DNA of 64,000 bases from CAVQZA01 sp963724805 (GTDB taxonomy: Bacteria > Actinomycetota > Thermoleophilia > Gaiellales > Gaiellaceae): NCBI GenBank assembly GCA_963724805.1, contig CAVRWA010000002.1, positions 21,613 through 85,612 on the forward strand. The letters are read 5' to 3'. Position 1 is the first letter of the stretch, and each line of letters opens with the position of its first letter. The notes below the pieces were generated by a model. The model was not told the DNA's origin, ran no database searches, and saw nothing but the letters and a program-made list of their open reading frames with translations. Positions 34,275-44,819 of this stretch are shown here, piece after piece. Both the position numbers and the translations under genes were made by a program.

Positions 34275-36426
34275 ATGACGACGTCACACGCTCCCGTAAA
34301 TAGGCGCCGGTCTCTGAGGGTCGGCCGCGTCGTCGTCGGCTGGGTGATCAACACGGTGGCGTTGATGTTGCTGGCCTGGATTCTCCAGGGTTTCTCGATC
34401 GAGAGCTGGTGGAGCGGCCTTGCTCTGGCGGCCGTGCTCGGGTTGCTGAATGCGCTCGTCTGGCCGCTGCTGATCCGGATAGCGCTGCCGTTGACTGTGA
34501 TCACGCTTGGATTCGGGGTGCTTCTCCTGAACGGTGTTTTCGTCTGGCTGGCCTCGGATGTTCTCTCAGATTCGGTGCAGATCAGCGGGTTATGGACGGC
34601 TGTCGTCGTTGCGCTCGGCCTGACGCTGATCAACAACGTGGTGACGTTGTTCCTGGGGATCGACGATGACGATCTCTACTACCGCGAGGTGATCAAGCGA
34701 CACGCGCGAAAGTCGAAGGAAACGGCGGCGCCGAGCAACATTCCGGGGGTCTTGTTTCTGGAGATTGACGGGCTCGCGCACGACGTGCTCGTGCGGGCGA
34801 TGCGGGACGGAAGCGCGCCGACGATGGCCGCCTGGCTGCGCAACGGCTCCCACTCGCTGATCGAGTGGGAGTGTGACTGGTCGTCGCAGACCGGAGCGAT
34901 GCAGTCGGGGATCTTGCAGGGCTCGAACTGGGACATGCCGGGTTTCCGCTGGTGGGAGAAGGACCGGCAGGAAGCGTTCGTCTCGAACAGCCCCAAGAAC
35001 GCGAGGGAGATCGAGAAGCGGCACTCGAACGGCAAGGGCCTCCTGTACGCGGACGGGGCCAGTAGGGCGAACCTCGTCTCGGGTGATGCACCTCACTCGA
35101 TGATCACGATGAGCACCGTGCGCGAGAAGCGCGAGGGCCGCGTCGGCGAGGACTACTTCGCCTTCTTCGCCAATCCCTACGACGTCACGCGCACCTTCAT
35201 CCTCGTCGATCAAGGAGATCGTGGCGGAGATCTGGCAGCAGACGCAGCAGCGACGTCTGCAGATCGAGCCGCGGGTGCACCGTGGCTGGTTCCCATACCC
35301 CCTGCTTCGCTCGTACACGAACGTGCTCCAGCGGGAGCTGGAGGTGGCGTCCACGATCCAGGATCTCTACAGCGGGCGACCGGTGATCTACACGATGTTT
35401 CTCGGCTACGACGAGGTCGCCCATCACTCGGGTATCGAGCGGCCGGAGACGCTCAGGGAGCTTGCGAAGATCGACAGGGCGTTCGCGCGGCTCGCTCAGA
35501 GCCGCCGAGGACGCGCCCCGGCCCTATCGCCTCGTCGTGCTCGCCGATCATGGCCAGTCGCAGGGAGCGACGTTCAAGCAGCGCTACGGGCTCTCACTCG
35601 CGATCTCGTCACCGAGAAATGCGGCGCCGACGAGGTGCTCGTACCGGGAGGCGTCGACGAGGGCTGGGGATACCTGAACGCCGCCGCCACGGAAGGGGCG
35701 TCCTCGTCCGGCGTGACGGGCGCGCTCACCCGGCTCGCCACCAAGAGCTCGACCGCGAACGATGGCACCGTCGACATCGGTGCTGCGCGGGACGAGTCGG
35801 GCCGGAAGCGCAGGCACCGGGAGAAGAAGGGCGCCGAGGGGCCGCCCGAGGTGACCGTGATGGCGTCGGGCTGCCTCGGCCTGATCTCGTTCCCGCGGAT
35901 CGAGGGGCGGGCCACGCTCGAGCAACTCGACGACCGCTACCCCGGCCTCGTCGAGGCGCTCCGCACGCACCCCGGAATCGGCTTCGTGCTCGTGCACTCC
36001 GACAAGCGGGGAGCCGTCGTGCTCGGGCGCAGCGGCACGAACTACCTGGACGAGAGGCGCATCGAGGGAGATGACCCGCTTGCCTCGTTCGGCCCCAACG
36101 CCGCGCTGCACGTGAAGCGCACCGACACCTTCCCCCACTGCCAGGACATCATGGTCAACAGCACCTACTGGACAGCTGTGGACGAGGTCGCCGCCTTCGA
36201 AGAGCTCTGCGGCTCACACGGGGGCATGGGCGGCACCCAGAACCATCCCTTCATCCTCTGCCCCTCCGACTGGACCCCGCCGTCGCAGCAGATCGTCGGC
36301 GCCGAGAACGTCCACCTCCAGTTCGTGCGCTGGCTCGTCGACCTCGGCCATACCGCCTACGCCGACCTGCCGGACGTCCCGCACCGACTCGTCCCGACGC
36401 CGACCACCGAACCAAGCGAAGCGTAG
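34275..36426 (+). CDS. phage-holin-family (DUF360-like) membrane domain fused to alkaline-phosphatase-superfamily domain (three frameshifts)
   Basis: About 715 aa once joined. Residues 15-115: four TM helices (VGWVINTVALMLLAWILQGF, LGLLNALVWPLLIRIALPLT, FGVLLLNGVFVWLAS) typical of the phage holin family / DUF360. After a cytosolic linker (YYREVIKRHARKSKE) comes PGVLFLEIDGLAHDVLVRAM with the catalytic Asp and WSSQTGAMQSGILQG supplying the nucleophile Thr/Ser, then TMFLGYDEVAHHSGIERPET, RLVVLADHGQSQGATF and FEELCGSHGGMGGTQNHPFI: the type I phosphodiesterase/nucleotide pyrophosphatase metal ligands. Frame changes lie near 35207, 35505 and 35600. The substrate may be a lipid or cell-wall phosphate at the membrane (inference). 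Confidence 0.75.
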
Positions 36427-36431
36427 GAACG

Positions 36432-37521
36432 ATGGTCCACCGGCCCCTCCAGATCGTGATCACGTTCAAGTCGCTGCTGCTGGCGGTCGCGCTCTTCTGC
36501 TGACGTGGGCCGTCGTCTCGATCCGCGACACGCTGCGTGGTGGTCTTCGTGGGGATCTTCCTCGGGCTCGTCTTCGAGGGTCCGGTGAGGCTCGTGGAGC
36601 GCAAGACGCGCCTGGGGCGCGGCATGTCCGCGACGGTCACCGTGATCGGCGCCCTCGTCGTGCTGACCCTGCTCGGGCTCGTGCTCCTGAAGCCGCTGCT
36701 GGAAGGGATGCAGTCCTTCCTCAAGGACTTGCCGCAGACGGTCGACCAGCTCAAGAACTCGAGCGAGCTCGGCTTCCTCAAGGACACGGGCGCCGCCGAC
36801 AACGTCACGTCCGGGAGCGCAGAGCGTCTCGAACTCGGTTCCCGACGCGCTCGGGGCGCTCGTCGGGTTCGCGGGGTCGATCGCCTCCATGGCGCTCGAC
36901 ATCTTCCTGGTCACGTTCATCTGCCTCTTCTTCCTCTGCGAGGTCGCGGAGCTGAAGGCGGCCCTCGCGAGCGTGCTGCCGAAGGGGCAGGAGGAGGTGT
37001 GGCTGCCGCTCTGGGATCGCGTCACCACGATGGTCTCGCGCTGGGCGATCGGCGTCGTGATCATCGCCACGATCGCGGGCACCGTCCAGGGCACGACCGC
37101 CTACCTGCTCGGCTCGAGCTACGCAGTCGCGCTAGGGCTGATCGCGGGGTTCCTCGACATGATCCCGAACATCGGCGCCACGATCTCCGGCTTCATCCTC
37201 TCGCTGACGCTTCTGGCGGAAGAGGGTCTGACGGCGGCGCTGATCATGCTCGCGGTGGTGCTGATCTACCAGCAGATCGAGAACAGCGTCCTCACCCCGA
37301 CGATCCAGGGCAAGGCCGTCAAGCTGTCGGCGTTCTTCATCATCATCTCGGTCGCGCTCTTCGGCGCCCTGCTCGGAGTGGTCGGAGCGCTGATCGCCGT
37401 TCCTGTCGCGGCAACGATCCAGATCGTGCTCGGAGAGGTCACGAAGACCTACCGGGCCCAGGTCGCGGCCGGCAAGACGGACGCCCGACCAACCGCCGAG
37501 GGCGAGGGACTAAGTGCCTGA
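36432..37521 (+). CDS. AI-2E family transporter (PerM-like; frameshifted)
   Basis: About 360 aa after repair. HRPLQIVITFKSLLLAVALF, then LLLTWAVVSIRDTL and VVFVGIFLGLVFEGPVRLVE require shifts near 36497 and 36535. A third near 36825 joins the central helical region (LLEGMQSFLKDLPQTVDQLK) to DALGALVGFAGSIASMALDI. The C-terminal half is intact: LIAGFLDMIPNIGATISGFI, IYQQIENSVLTPTIQGKAVK and LLGVVGALIAVPVAATIQIV are the diagnostic AI-2E/PerM motifs. Eight-helix membrane protein; substrate not known. Its stop overlaps the MFS GTG. Confidence 0.75.
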
Positions 37522-39227
37522 CCCGATCACCTCGCCTGCGGCGACGGACGCCACCGTAGCCCGTGGCGTGGAGTCAACCCCGGCGGGGGTGAAGGTCGGT
37601 TGGGGTGTGGCCGGGATACTGGCGACGGCCCAGTTCATCATGGTGTTGGACACGACGGTGATGAACGTGTCGATCACGCAGGTCGTGTCGGACCTGGATA
37701 CGACGGTCGTGGGTCTTCAGACCGCGATCACGATGTACACGCTGGTGATGGCCGCGTTCATGCTGATCGGCGGCAAGATCGGCGACCGCTGGGGGGCGAA
37801 GCGGGCGTTCTGGATCGGGGGGCTCGTCTACGGGGCGGGGTCGCTGACGACGGCGCTGTCGCCCAATCTCGCCGTGCTGCTGGTGGGCTGGTCGCTGGTG
37901 GAGGGTCTTGGCGCGGTGCTCGTGATCCCCGCGATTGCCGCGCTGACGGCCGCGACCTATCAGGGTAAGCAGCGTGCGATGGCCTACGGCATCCTCGGTG
38001 GTGTCAGTGGCGCGTCGATGGCGGCCGGGCCGCTGATCGGCGGCTGGGTGACGGCGAATCTCTCCTGGCGTTACGTGTTCGCCGGCGAGACGGTCGTGGT
38101 GCTGATCTTGATGCTGTTCCTGAAGGTGATCCCGGCCACGGTGGGCCGCAAGAGCAAGCTCGACCTGGGCGGTGCGGTGCTCTCGGCTGCCGGATTGGGC
38201 GCCGCCGTGTTCGGGGTCTTGAAGTCGAGCCAGTGGGGATGGGTGACGGCGAAGGCCGCTGCTCCGGTGTCGCCGCTCGGGCTGTCGCCGACGTTGTGGC
38301 TGATCGCGATCGGTTCCGTCCTGCTGTGGCTGTTCGTGCGGCAGGAGCGACGGGTCAAAGAGCGCGGACAGGAGCCGCTGCTCGACCTCGCCCTTCCGCA
38401 GATCCCGAAGATGCGAGCCGGGCTGGTGGTGCAGTGGTGCCAGGCGTTCATCATCCAGGGCACCTTCTTCGTGATACCCGCTGTACCTGCAGACGGTGCT
38501 CGGTTTCGACGCCCTGAAGACCGGCAAGACGATCCTGCCGATGTCGGTCGCGATGTTCGTGTTCGCGATCGGCGGCTCCGCGATCACGGGCCGGTACTCG
38601 CCAAAACGGATCGTCCAGCGCGGTGTCGCCGCGATGCTCGTCGGCGAAGCAGTCCTGCTTCACTTCATCGGACCTGAGTTGAACGGCTGGGGCTTCGGGA
38701 TCGGGCTGGCGCTGCTCGGTGCCGGGCTCGGGCTGCTTGCGTCGCAGGTCGGCAACGTGATCATGTCGTCGGTGGATCCCTCCCGCGGCGGCGAAGCCGG
38801 GGGCCTACAGGGCACCTCGCTCAACCTTGGCGCCTCCCTCGGAGTGGCGCTCGTCGGCTCGATCCTGATCGCCTCGCTTGCGACGAACTTCTCGACCGAG
38901 GTGATGGCGAACCCGAACCTGTCCGATTCGGTCAAGCAACAGGCGGTCGCGGCATCCGAGAAGAGCGCCAACTTTGTCTCCACCGCACAGGTCGAGCAGG
39001 CGGCCGAGGATGCCGGTCTGCCCCCACGCCAGACGAAGGAGCTCGTCGCCGTCTACTCCGACTCGCAGCTCAACGCACTACGGGCCGCGCTCGGGTTCCT
39101 CGCCCTCTTCGCGCTCCTCACACTCGCCTGGGTGCGACACCTACCCAACCACGCACGCTCCGCCCCAGACGACGACGAAGACACACAACCCAAACACACC
39201 CCAGACACCGCCGGCGCGCCCGCGTAG
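37514..39227 (+). CDS. DHA2-family MFS transporter, 14 TM, copy B (one frameshift)
   Basis: GTG 37514 overlaps the AI-2E stop by 8 nt. ATAQFIMVLDTTVMNVSITQ (D/E motif), GGKIGDRWGAKRAFWIG (motif A) and GPLIGGWVTANLSWRYVF (motif C). One extra base near 38477 breaks VIP-LYLQTVLGFDALK; the rest (ILPMSVAMFVFAIGGSAITG, LLASQVGNVIMSSVDPSRGG) is in the second frame. Paralogous to the intact transporter at 24585, with which it shares order and length. Drug or metabolite efflux with H+ exchange. Confidence 0.8.
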
Positions 39228-39280
39228 GCTCAGTCGCCGGAGGCGCAGGAGCTGACAGCCAAGAGGCGAACCGGTTCGCC

Positions 39281-39910
39281 GTGGAGAACTACTGGGGTAC
39301 CGGCCGGACAGAGGCGTTCAGTGACGGCGTCTTCGCGATCGCCATCACGCTGCTCATCCTGGAAGTGAACGTGCCCGAGACCGCGTTCGACAACCTGTGG
39401 CGGGGCATCATCGACCAGTGGCCTTCCTATCTCGCCTATGCGACGAGCTTCATCACGATCGGGGGGATCTGGCTCGCCCACCATGGCATCTTCCGGCGCT
39501 TGCAGTACGCGAACACACGGCTGATGCTGATCAACCTACTGCTGCTGATGGCCGTCTCGTTCCTGCCCTTCCCGACCAAGCTGATGGCCGAAGCGATCCA
39601 CAACTCCGACGCCGAACGGGCAGCGGTCATCTTCTACGGTGCATCGCTGCTCGTCATCTCGTCCCTGCTCAGCGCTCTGTGGGGTTCTGTGGCACGCGAC
39701 CGGTTTCTCCTCAGGCCAGAGGTCAGCGAGAAGGAGTTCAACGCGATCGCGCTGGCGACAGGGCCGAACATCGGCTTCTACGTCGGCGTGATCGTGCTCG
39801 CGATATTCGTCCCCAGGGTCGCCGCGTTTGGCTACCTACTCGTTGCCGTCGTGGCCGTGCTCCGTGCACGGGGCGATCGGTCGTCACCGCCCACAACGGC
39901 GCCTGCGTAA
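39281..39910 (+). CDS. TMEM175/DUF1211 potassium-channel family protein
   Basis: 209 aa, six TM helices. RTEAFSDGVFAIAITLLILE is the signature first helix (RxxxFSD) that forms the K+ filter region in bacterial TMEM175 channels. IGGIWLAHHGIFRRLQYANT and LMAVSFLPFPTKLMAEAIHN follow. GTG 39281; a weaker ribosome site. Family members are K+-selective, leak-type tetrameric channels. Confidence 0.85.
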   Translation: MENYWGTGRTEAFSDGVFAIAITLLILEVNVPETAFDNLWRGIIDQWPSYLAYATSFITIGGIWLAHHGIFRRLQYANTRLMLINLLLLMAVSFLPFPTKLMAEAIHNSDAERAAVIFYGASLLVISSLLSALWGSVARDRFLLRPEVSEKEFNAIALATGPNIGFYVGVIVLAIFVPRVAAFGYLLVAVVAVLRARGDRSSPPTTAPA

Positions 39911-40571
39911 CACGCGAGCCCCTCACGCCGGATGATGAACGCCCCCGCCGCCCCGGTGGGTTCGTTCGGCGCAGGTCTGGGCAGACGAACCCCGGCACTC
40001 CATGCCTGGTCGCAAAATAGGGCCCCCGCGATCACCGAATGCTCGCGGACGCATCAGCATGGGCGGATACGGACAAGCGCCAGACATCACGCCGAAGGTC
40101 GCGATCCGCACGACGCCACGAACGGGCCCAAGGCGACACCGACCGTCACGTGGCCCGCGCTGAACTTATCCCAAGGTCGCTGGGAACGGGGATCAGGCGA
40201 CCGGAGTTGGCGCGAAACCTGCCTCCGCCGCTTCATCGAAAGCTGCCTCCGCCGCTTTGTAGCGCGGCGGGCACGATGGCGCCGTTCACGTGTTGCCGCC
40301 GGAGGCTAAATCCGAGGCGGTACCGGGGGCGATACGGTTTGCGGTTTCTGTCGCTGTTGACGCCCATGACTCACGGTTTCAACCCGTTTCCGCATGGGCG
40401 CCAACTCCAACATGTCAGTGAACGCGGTCGGGCTGTGGACGCGCGATAGCCCGGCGCCCACGGGTGCCGCCAGACCTAGCGGATCATGGCCCCAGCGTAC
40501 TCAGGACGACTTTTGGCGCTCGCGGCTCCCGGTGACAGAGTTGGGATTGCCCGCAACCCGAAGGAGACGCG
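39911..40571. other. gene-free stretch
   Basis: 660 bp without a supportable gene. It holds a short direct repeat (CTGCCTCCGCCGCTT twice within 40218-40258) and no clear promoter or RNA. Confidence 0.4.
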
Positions 40572-40769
40572 ATGGCACGCAAACATCACTACGACGTAAC
40601 AGAACTCCCCGTAGACAACGCGCAGTCGCTCCGCGACGCCCTCAACAAGCGGGATGAAGACGGCTGGGAACTCGTCACGGCTGCTCTCACGCCGAGGGGG
40701 GCACTGCTCGCCATGTTCAAGCAGGACTACAAGCCAACGGCCGGGGACCCTGCGGTCGCCCACGGCTAA
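40572..40769 (+). CDS. DUF4177-like small protein
   Basis: 65 aa. MARKHHYDVTELPVDNAQSL, then LNKRDEDGWELVTAALTPRG: the DxGWELV core and following strand are characteristic of DUF4177-type short proteins. GAAGGAGACGCG lies before ATG 40572. Function unknown. Confidence 0.65.
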   Translation: MARKHHYDVTELPVDNAQSLRDALNKRDEDGWELVTAALTPRGALLAMFKQDYKPTAGDPAVAHG

Positions 40770-40905
40770 GAGCTCATTTCAGATTGACGTCACGCGAGCG
40801 GTCACAGCCTTCTATCGGCCTTGATTCTGCTCGACCGGACACCCGCGTTGCTCCTGCTTCTGAGGAGCCGACGAACGAGGTGCTAGCAGTGAAGCCTGGG
40901 TGTCC

Positions 40906-41292
40906 TCATCCCGACGAGTCTGCTCGTCCGCCCTCGGATCGGCGCCAGCGGTTCCACGGCCACATGCCGTCCATCTCGACCTCGAGCGAGAAGCTGAGCA
41001 GAATCCTCACAACCACGATGACGCCGAGGACGACGACGCTTTCGTAGGTCGGGTCGACGATGATCGTCCGCACGATGTCGGCGACGATCAGCACCTCGAG
41101 GCCGAGCAGGATGCAGCGACCCAGGTCGCGGCGGAGCGCGTCGTAGGAGCCAGCCCGCGTCGAGGCGCTGAGCATGCGCGGCGCGCAGACGACGAAGGCC
41201 GCAAGACCGCCGAACACCATGATCGAGGCTCCCACGGCCTCGACGACCTTGACCGCATCTGAGATCACGCCCTCGTATGACGTACTTGCCAC
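40906..41292 (-). CDS. DUF1622 family membrane protein, second copy
   Basis: 128 aa. VVEAVGASIMVFGGLAAFVV, LGRCILLGLEVLIVADIVRT and VVVLGVIVVVRILLSFSLEV. Identical to the 21800 copy over the GRCILLGLEVLIVADIVRT block. It lies 30 bp after the DUF2252 gene on the same strand, so DUF2252 and DUF1622 travel together here, as at 21.8-24.5 kb. Confidence 0.8.
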   Translation of the reverse strand: MASTSYEGVISDAVKVVEAVGASIMVFGGLAAFVVCAPRMLSASTRAGSYDALRRDLGRCILLGLEVLIVADIVRTIIVDPTYESVVVLGVIVVVRILLSFSLEVEMDGMWPWNRWRRSEGGRADSSG

Positions 41293-41322
41293 TACCGTTC
41301 CCGTTCGGTGTCAGAGTGACCG

Positions 41323-42774
41323 CTAGACGCCGGTTTCGGATTTGATCTGTCCGGCCTTGACGGCGTCAGTGAGGGTGTTGTAGTCGCGCTCGTTCTGGTC
41401 GGCATAGGACTCGGCGAACTCGGCCATGGCACGGTCGAAGCGGTCGTTGCTACCGAGGTAGCTGGCGATCGCGATCGCGTCTCCGGAGCGGGCGTGCGCT
41501 CGGGCCAGCTCGGTGCCGCAGACCCTGGCGTACATGGTCATCAGGTTGGGCTCCATCAGTTCGACCATCGCGGATCCTTTCGCGTCCCAGAGCTGACGCA
41601 CGTAGAAGTCACGCTTGACGTGGTCGATTCCCTCGGCGCGGATCCAGCCGAGCATGATGTCGCTGGCCGCCTGGGTGAGGCGTTGTCCTTCGACGACGCG
41701 TTGGCCGTGGTTGGCGTGCTCGCTCTTGCCCAGGAACGGCTCCAGCACCGAGGCTTCTGCCTCCTTGAACTGGAGGAAGAGCGGGTCGTCGCCAGCGCGG
41801 CCGAGGAGCAGCATCATGTACGCGCGTGTGCCGACGCTGCCGACACCGACAACCTTGCGGGCGGCATGGACGTAGCGGTAGCGCTCCAACAGCTTGCGTC
41901 GGTCCCCGGCGAGCGTGCGCCGGTAGGAGCGGATCACGCCGCGCAGGAAGTCCTCCAGCTCGTGCGCCCGGTCACCGAGCAACTCCTCGATCGGCACCAC
42001 CGTCGGCGGGTCACTGATGATGCGTGGCTCACCGTCGACGATCTCGGTCAGCTTCCCGAACGCCTTCAGACTGTCCTTCGATTTCGTCTTGGCGAGGTTG
42101 CGGTCGGCCCGTTTCCTCTGCTCCGCCGAGGCGACCCTGCTCCACTGCCTGAGAAGCTCGTCGGCGTCCAGCCGCGTGTACCAGAGATCGAGGTTTGTCA
42201 TCCCACCGAAATTGGTGATCGCCTCCCGATACGCCTGCCCTACCATCACGTTGACGCCGCTGCGCTCCTTGTCGGTGAAGCCGCGGTCGCGGCCGGCCAC
42301 CGCGAAGCTCGCCACCAGGCGTTTCACATCCCACTCGAACGGCCCCGGCAAGGTCTCGTCGAAGTCGTTGATGCTGAACACCAGCCGACGATCCGGAGCC
42401 GCAAACGCACCGAAGTTCGACAAGTGCGCATCACCACACAACTGCGTATGTAGGCCCGTCCGCGGCATCCCCGCCAGATCCGCCGCCATCAAGTACGCGG
42501 CTCCCCGGTAGAACGTGAACGGCGACACCAGCATGCGGCCATAACGGATCGGCACCAACTCCGGCACCCTCGACTGCGCCTGCGCCTCCAACAACTCGAT
42601 AGGAGAGGCCCGCAGAGGCGAAGGCTCCCACTCCGCATGCGCCGACCGAGGCACCTCCGCCCGCGCCGCCTTGCCCCGCGCAACCCGCTCCGCCACAGAG
42701 AAATGCTCAACCCGGCCCGTCTGACCGGAAGAACGCGCTACCTCATGCGTATCTGGACCGACATCGGTGCTCAA
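41323..42774 (-). CDS. DUF2252 family protein, intact copy
   Basis: 483 aa. VPELVPIRYGRMLVSPFTFY, LCGDAHLSNFGAF, VFSINDFDETLPGPFEWDVK, RYVHAARKVVGVGSVGTRAY and KRDFYVRQLWDAKGSAMVEL run without interruption, confirming that the breaks in the 22831 copy are abnormal. The C-terminus, ESYADQNERDYNTLTDAVKA, matches. The CGDAHLSNFG and DFDE segments look like the catalytic loop and metal site of a kinase-like fold, but activity is uncharacterised. Confidence 0.8.
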   Translation of the reverse strand: MSTDVGPDTHEVARSSGQTGRVEHFSVAERVARGKAARAEVPRSAHAEWEPSPLRASPIELLEAQAQSRVPELVPIRYGRMLVSPFTFYRGAAYLMAADLAGMPRTGLHTQLCGDAHLSNFGAFAAPDRRLVFSINDFDETLPGPFEWDVKRLVASFAVAGRDRGFTDKERSGVNVMVGQAYREAITNFGGMTNLDLWYTRLDADELLRQWSRVASAEQRKRADRNLAKTKSKDSLKAFGKLTEIVDGEPRIISDPPTVVPIEELLGDRAHELEDFLRGVIRSYRRTLAGDRRKLLERYRYVHAARKVVGVGSVGTRAYMMLLLGRAGDDPLFLQFKEAEASVLEPFLGKSEHANHGQRVVEGQRLTQAASDIMLGWIRAEGIDHVKRDFYVRQLWDAKGSAMVELMEPNLMTMYARVCGTELARAHARSGDAIAIASYLGSNDRFDRAMAEFAESYADQNERDYNTLTDAVKAGQIKSETGV

Positions 42775-42904
42775 TTCCCCACCTCATCTCTTGTTTTTTT
42801 CCTGTTCCGGGCATCCACTATGCCGATACCCGGAACCGGGTCTGCATCTGACGATAGAGGAGGGAGGCGGCGGCGCGGAGGCGCCGACCCCCTCCTCACA
42901 AGCC

Positions 42905-43448
42905 GGCTAGGAAGTAACAGCCTGCGAGACCTCGGCGGACGACTGCGCGATCGCCTTTTGGCCGTTGGGTGTGCTGGTGTGGCTCGTCGATGCGAACGTG
43001 GCGGTGGCGGTGCTTGCCGCGACCACGATTGCGATGGCGAGCGCCGCCAGAGTGCGGCGCCGCCGGCGCCGTCGTCGCGAACCGAGACGTATAGGACGCC
43101 GTCGAGCGCGGCAACCTCGACGGCGGCCGCGGATGCGTTCGCGTGCTTGCCAGCGTTCGTCAGGGGTGCGCGCCGACTTCAGGCCTTCTCGCAGGGGACG
43201 TAAGCGCCGTCGTAGGTGATCGCGGCGAACTCGCCGGTGTCGCGGAGGAACGCGTCGACCTGTTCGTCGCCGGTGCCGGTCTCCTCGATCGCCGTCCGGT
43301 GAAGCTTGTCCGCGAACTGCGTGGCGCGCGCCTCGCCCAGACGCTCCTGCAGGGGTTGGCGGGCCGCGCCATCTATGGCTCGAGCGCTGACGCACGGCCG
43401 CGCTTGACGGCTGGCTCGTCTACTAGAACCATCGGAGGCGACACTCAC
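42905..43448 (-). pseudogene. degenerate membrane-protein remnant
   Basis: From 43448 a frame reads to a stop at 43179, with FADKLHRTAIEETGTGDEQV and AFLRDTGEFAAITYDGAYVP. Another frame nearer 42907 has a basic stretch, one TM helix (TLAALAIAIVVAASTATATF) and the tail AIAQSSAEVSQAVTS, which resembles the DUF1269 C-terminus at 32446. The pieces are in different frames and I see no coherent full gene. It lies next to the IS3 element. Confidence 0.35.
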
Positions 43449-43562
43449 CGCTCGGCCATCACAGCTAGGGGCCTAGCGTGCTCGACCGGGTCGACGAGAG
43501 ATCGACCAAGTCCACGAGACAGGAGCCTTTGGAAGTAACCCGTTTCCGTTGACACCTGAGGG

Positions 43563-44450
43563 TTAGGCCGCAATGGCCTCCTGTTGGTGTCGTTGTTCGT
43601 AGTCGATGGGGCTGAGCATGCCGAGGCTGGAGTGCCTGCGGCGCGGGTTGTAGAAGCATTCGATGTACCAGAAGACGCGGAGCCGGGCCTGCTCGCGGGT
43701 GCTGAAGCGTTCGCGGCGGAGGAGCTCTTTCTCGAGGCTGGCGAAGAAGCTCTCGGCGACGGCGTTGTCCCAGGGGTCGCCGATCGAGCCCATGGAGAGG
43801 TTGATCCCCGACTGCTTGGCGTAGCCGCCGTAGACCAGACTCGTGTACTGCGAGCCGTGGTCGGAGTGCGCCACGACGCCGGCGGCCTGGTCGCCGCGGC
43901 TGGTGACCGCCATCCCGAGCGCGTCCAGCACCAGCTCGGCCCTGAGGTCGTCGCGCATCGACCAGCCGATCATCCGGCGGCTGAAGACGTCCTGGACGAC
44001 GGCAAGGAAGAGGAAGCCCTGGCCGGTCTGGATGTACTTGAGGTCGCAGACCCAGAGCCGGTTCGGCTCCGCGCGGGCGAAGTCGCGGTCGACGAGGTCC
44101 GGTGCCGAGGGCCGCTTCGGATCGCGGACGGTCGTGCGCGGCCGGCCGCGTCTGCCATCGGCGCCCCTGATGCCGAGTTGCCGCATCAACCTTGCGACCC
44201 GCTTCTTGCCGATCGCGAGCCCGTCGCCGAGCTTCAGCTCCGAGTAGATGCGCGGAGCACCGTAGATCTCTTCCGTCTCGACGAAGATCTCGCGGATCCG
44301 CTCTGCAAGCTTGCGGTCGGCGAGCTCACGTGCGCTCGGCGGCCGCCGCTTCCAGGCGTAGAAGCCCTGACGAGTCACACCAACCACACGGCACAGCAGG
44401 GAGACGGGAAACTGTGCGGCCTCAGCCTCGACGAACCGGAACCTGGTCAC
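43563..44450 (-). CDS. IS3-family transposase OrfB (DDE integrase)
   Basis: 295 aa. HTH_21 region (LCRVVGVTRQGFYAWKRRPP), then the rve integrase core with DDE residues: WVCDLKYIQTG (first Asp), VVAHSDHGSQYTS (second Asp) and WDNAVAESFFASLEKE (Glu). Ends with RRRHSSLGMLSPIDYEQRHQ. ATG 44450 overlaps the OrfA end by 4 bp. IS3 elements usually make an OrfAB fusion by -1 frameshifting. Confidence 0.9.
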   Translation of the reverse strand: MTRFRFVEAEAAQFPVSLLCRVVGVTRQGFYAWKRRPPSARELADRKLAERIREIFVETEEIYGAPRIYSELKLGDGLAIGKKRVARLMRQLGIRGADGRRGRPRTTVRDPKRPSAPDLVDRDFARAEPNRLWVCDLKYIQTGQGFLFLAVVQDVFSRRMIGWSMRDDLRAELVLDALGMAVTSRGDQAAGVVAHSDHGSQYTSLVYGGYAKQSGINLSMGSIGDPWDNAVAESFFASLEKELLRRERFSTREQARLRVFWYIECFYNPRRRHSSLGMLSPIDYEQRHQQEAIAA

Positions 44451-44743
44451 GGTCGATCGGTCTCCCTGGCAAAGAAAGCCGCGGCCCGCTTCAGGATCTC
44501 GCGCTCCTGTCGCAGCACCTTGTTTTCGCGCTCAAGCTCATGAAGCCGCTTCCGCTCCTCCGAGCTGAGCAGGTCGGAGCGCTCGCCACGGTCCGCCTCG
44601 TCTTGGCGCAGCCAGTTCCGCAGCGTCTGCTCCGAACACCCGAGCTCGACCGCCAGCTGCTTCGGCGACCTGACCCCGGCTCGGAGCATCCGCACCGCCT
44701 CGAGCCGGAACTGCGGCGGGTACGGCGGTCTCGTCCTCGGCAT
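44447..44743 (-). CDS. IS3-family transposase OrfA (HTH)
   Basis: 98 aa. YPPQFRLEAVRMLRAGVRSP and LAVELGCSEQTLRNWLRQDE form the helix-turn-helix that binds the terminal repeats; the C-terminal leucine zipper RKRLHELERENKVLRQEREI mediates oligomerisation. Typical OrfA size. Confidence 0.9.
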   Translation of the reverse strand: MPRTRPPYPPQFRLEAVRMLRAGVRSPKQLAVELGCSEQTLRNWLRQDEADRGERSDLLSSEERKRLHELERENKVLRQEREILKRAAAFFARETDRP

Positions 44744-44819
44744 CCCACACGCTCCTCTCCCGGGCCGCTTGGCCCGAAAGCATCACGGTGTCAACCGAAA
44801 CGGGTCAATTCCACCTTCA

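Larger units (their letters stand above)
43531..44812 (-). mobile_element. IS3-family insertion sequence, about 1.28 kb
   Basis: Two overlapping transposase frames bounded by imperfect 26-bp terminal inverted repeats: left 43531-43556 (ending CGTTTCCGTTGACACC), right 44787-44812 (GGTGTCAACCGAAACG at its inner end). Three mismatches between the ends. No target duplication is evident (TTT left, ACC right). It appears intact and possibly active. Confidence 0.85.

Noticed and set aside
36490..36500. TGA in the AI-2E transporter gene as a Sec codon
   Set aside because: The family sequence continues in another frame (LLLTWAVVSIRDTL), so this is a frameshift, not readthrough.
40218..40258. Repeated CTGCCTCCGCCGCTT as a regulatory array
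   Set aside because: Only two copies in a GC-rich gene-free stretch; no nearby start codon.
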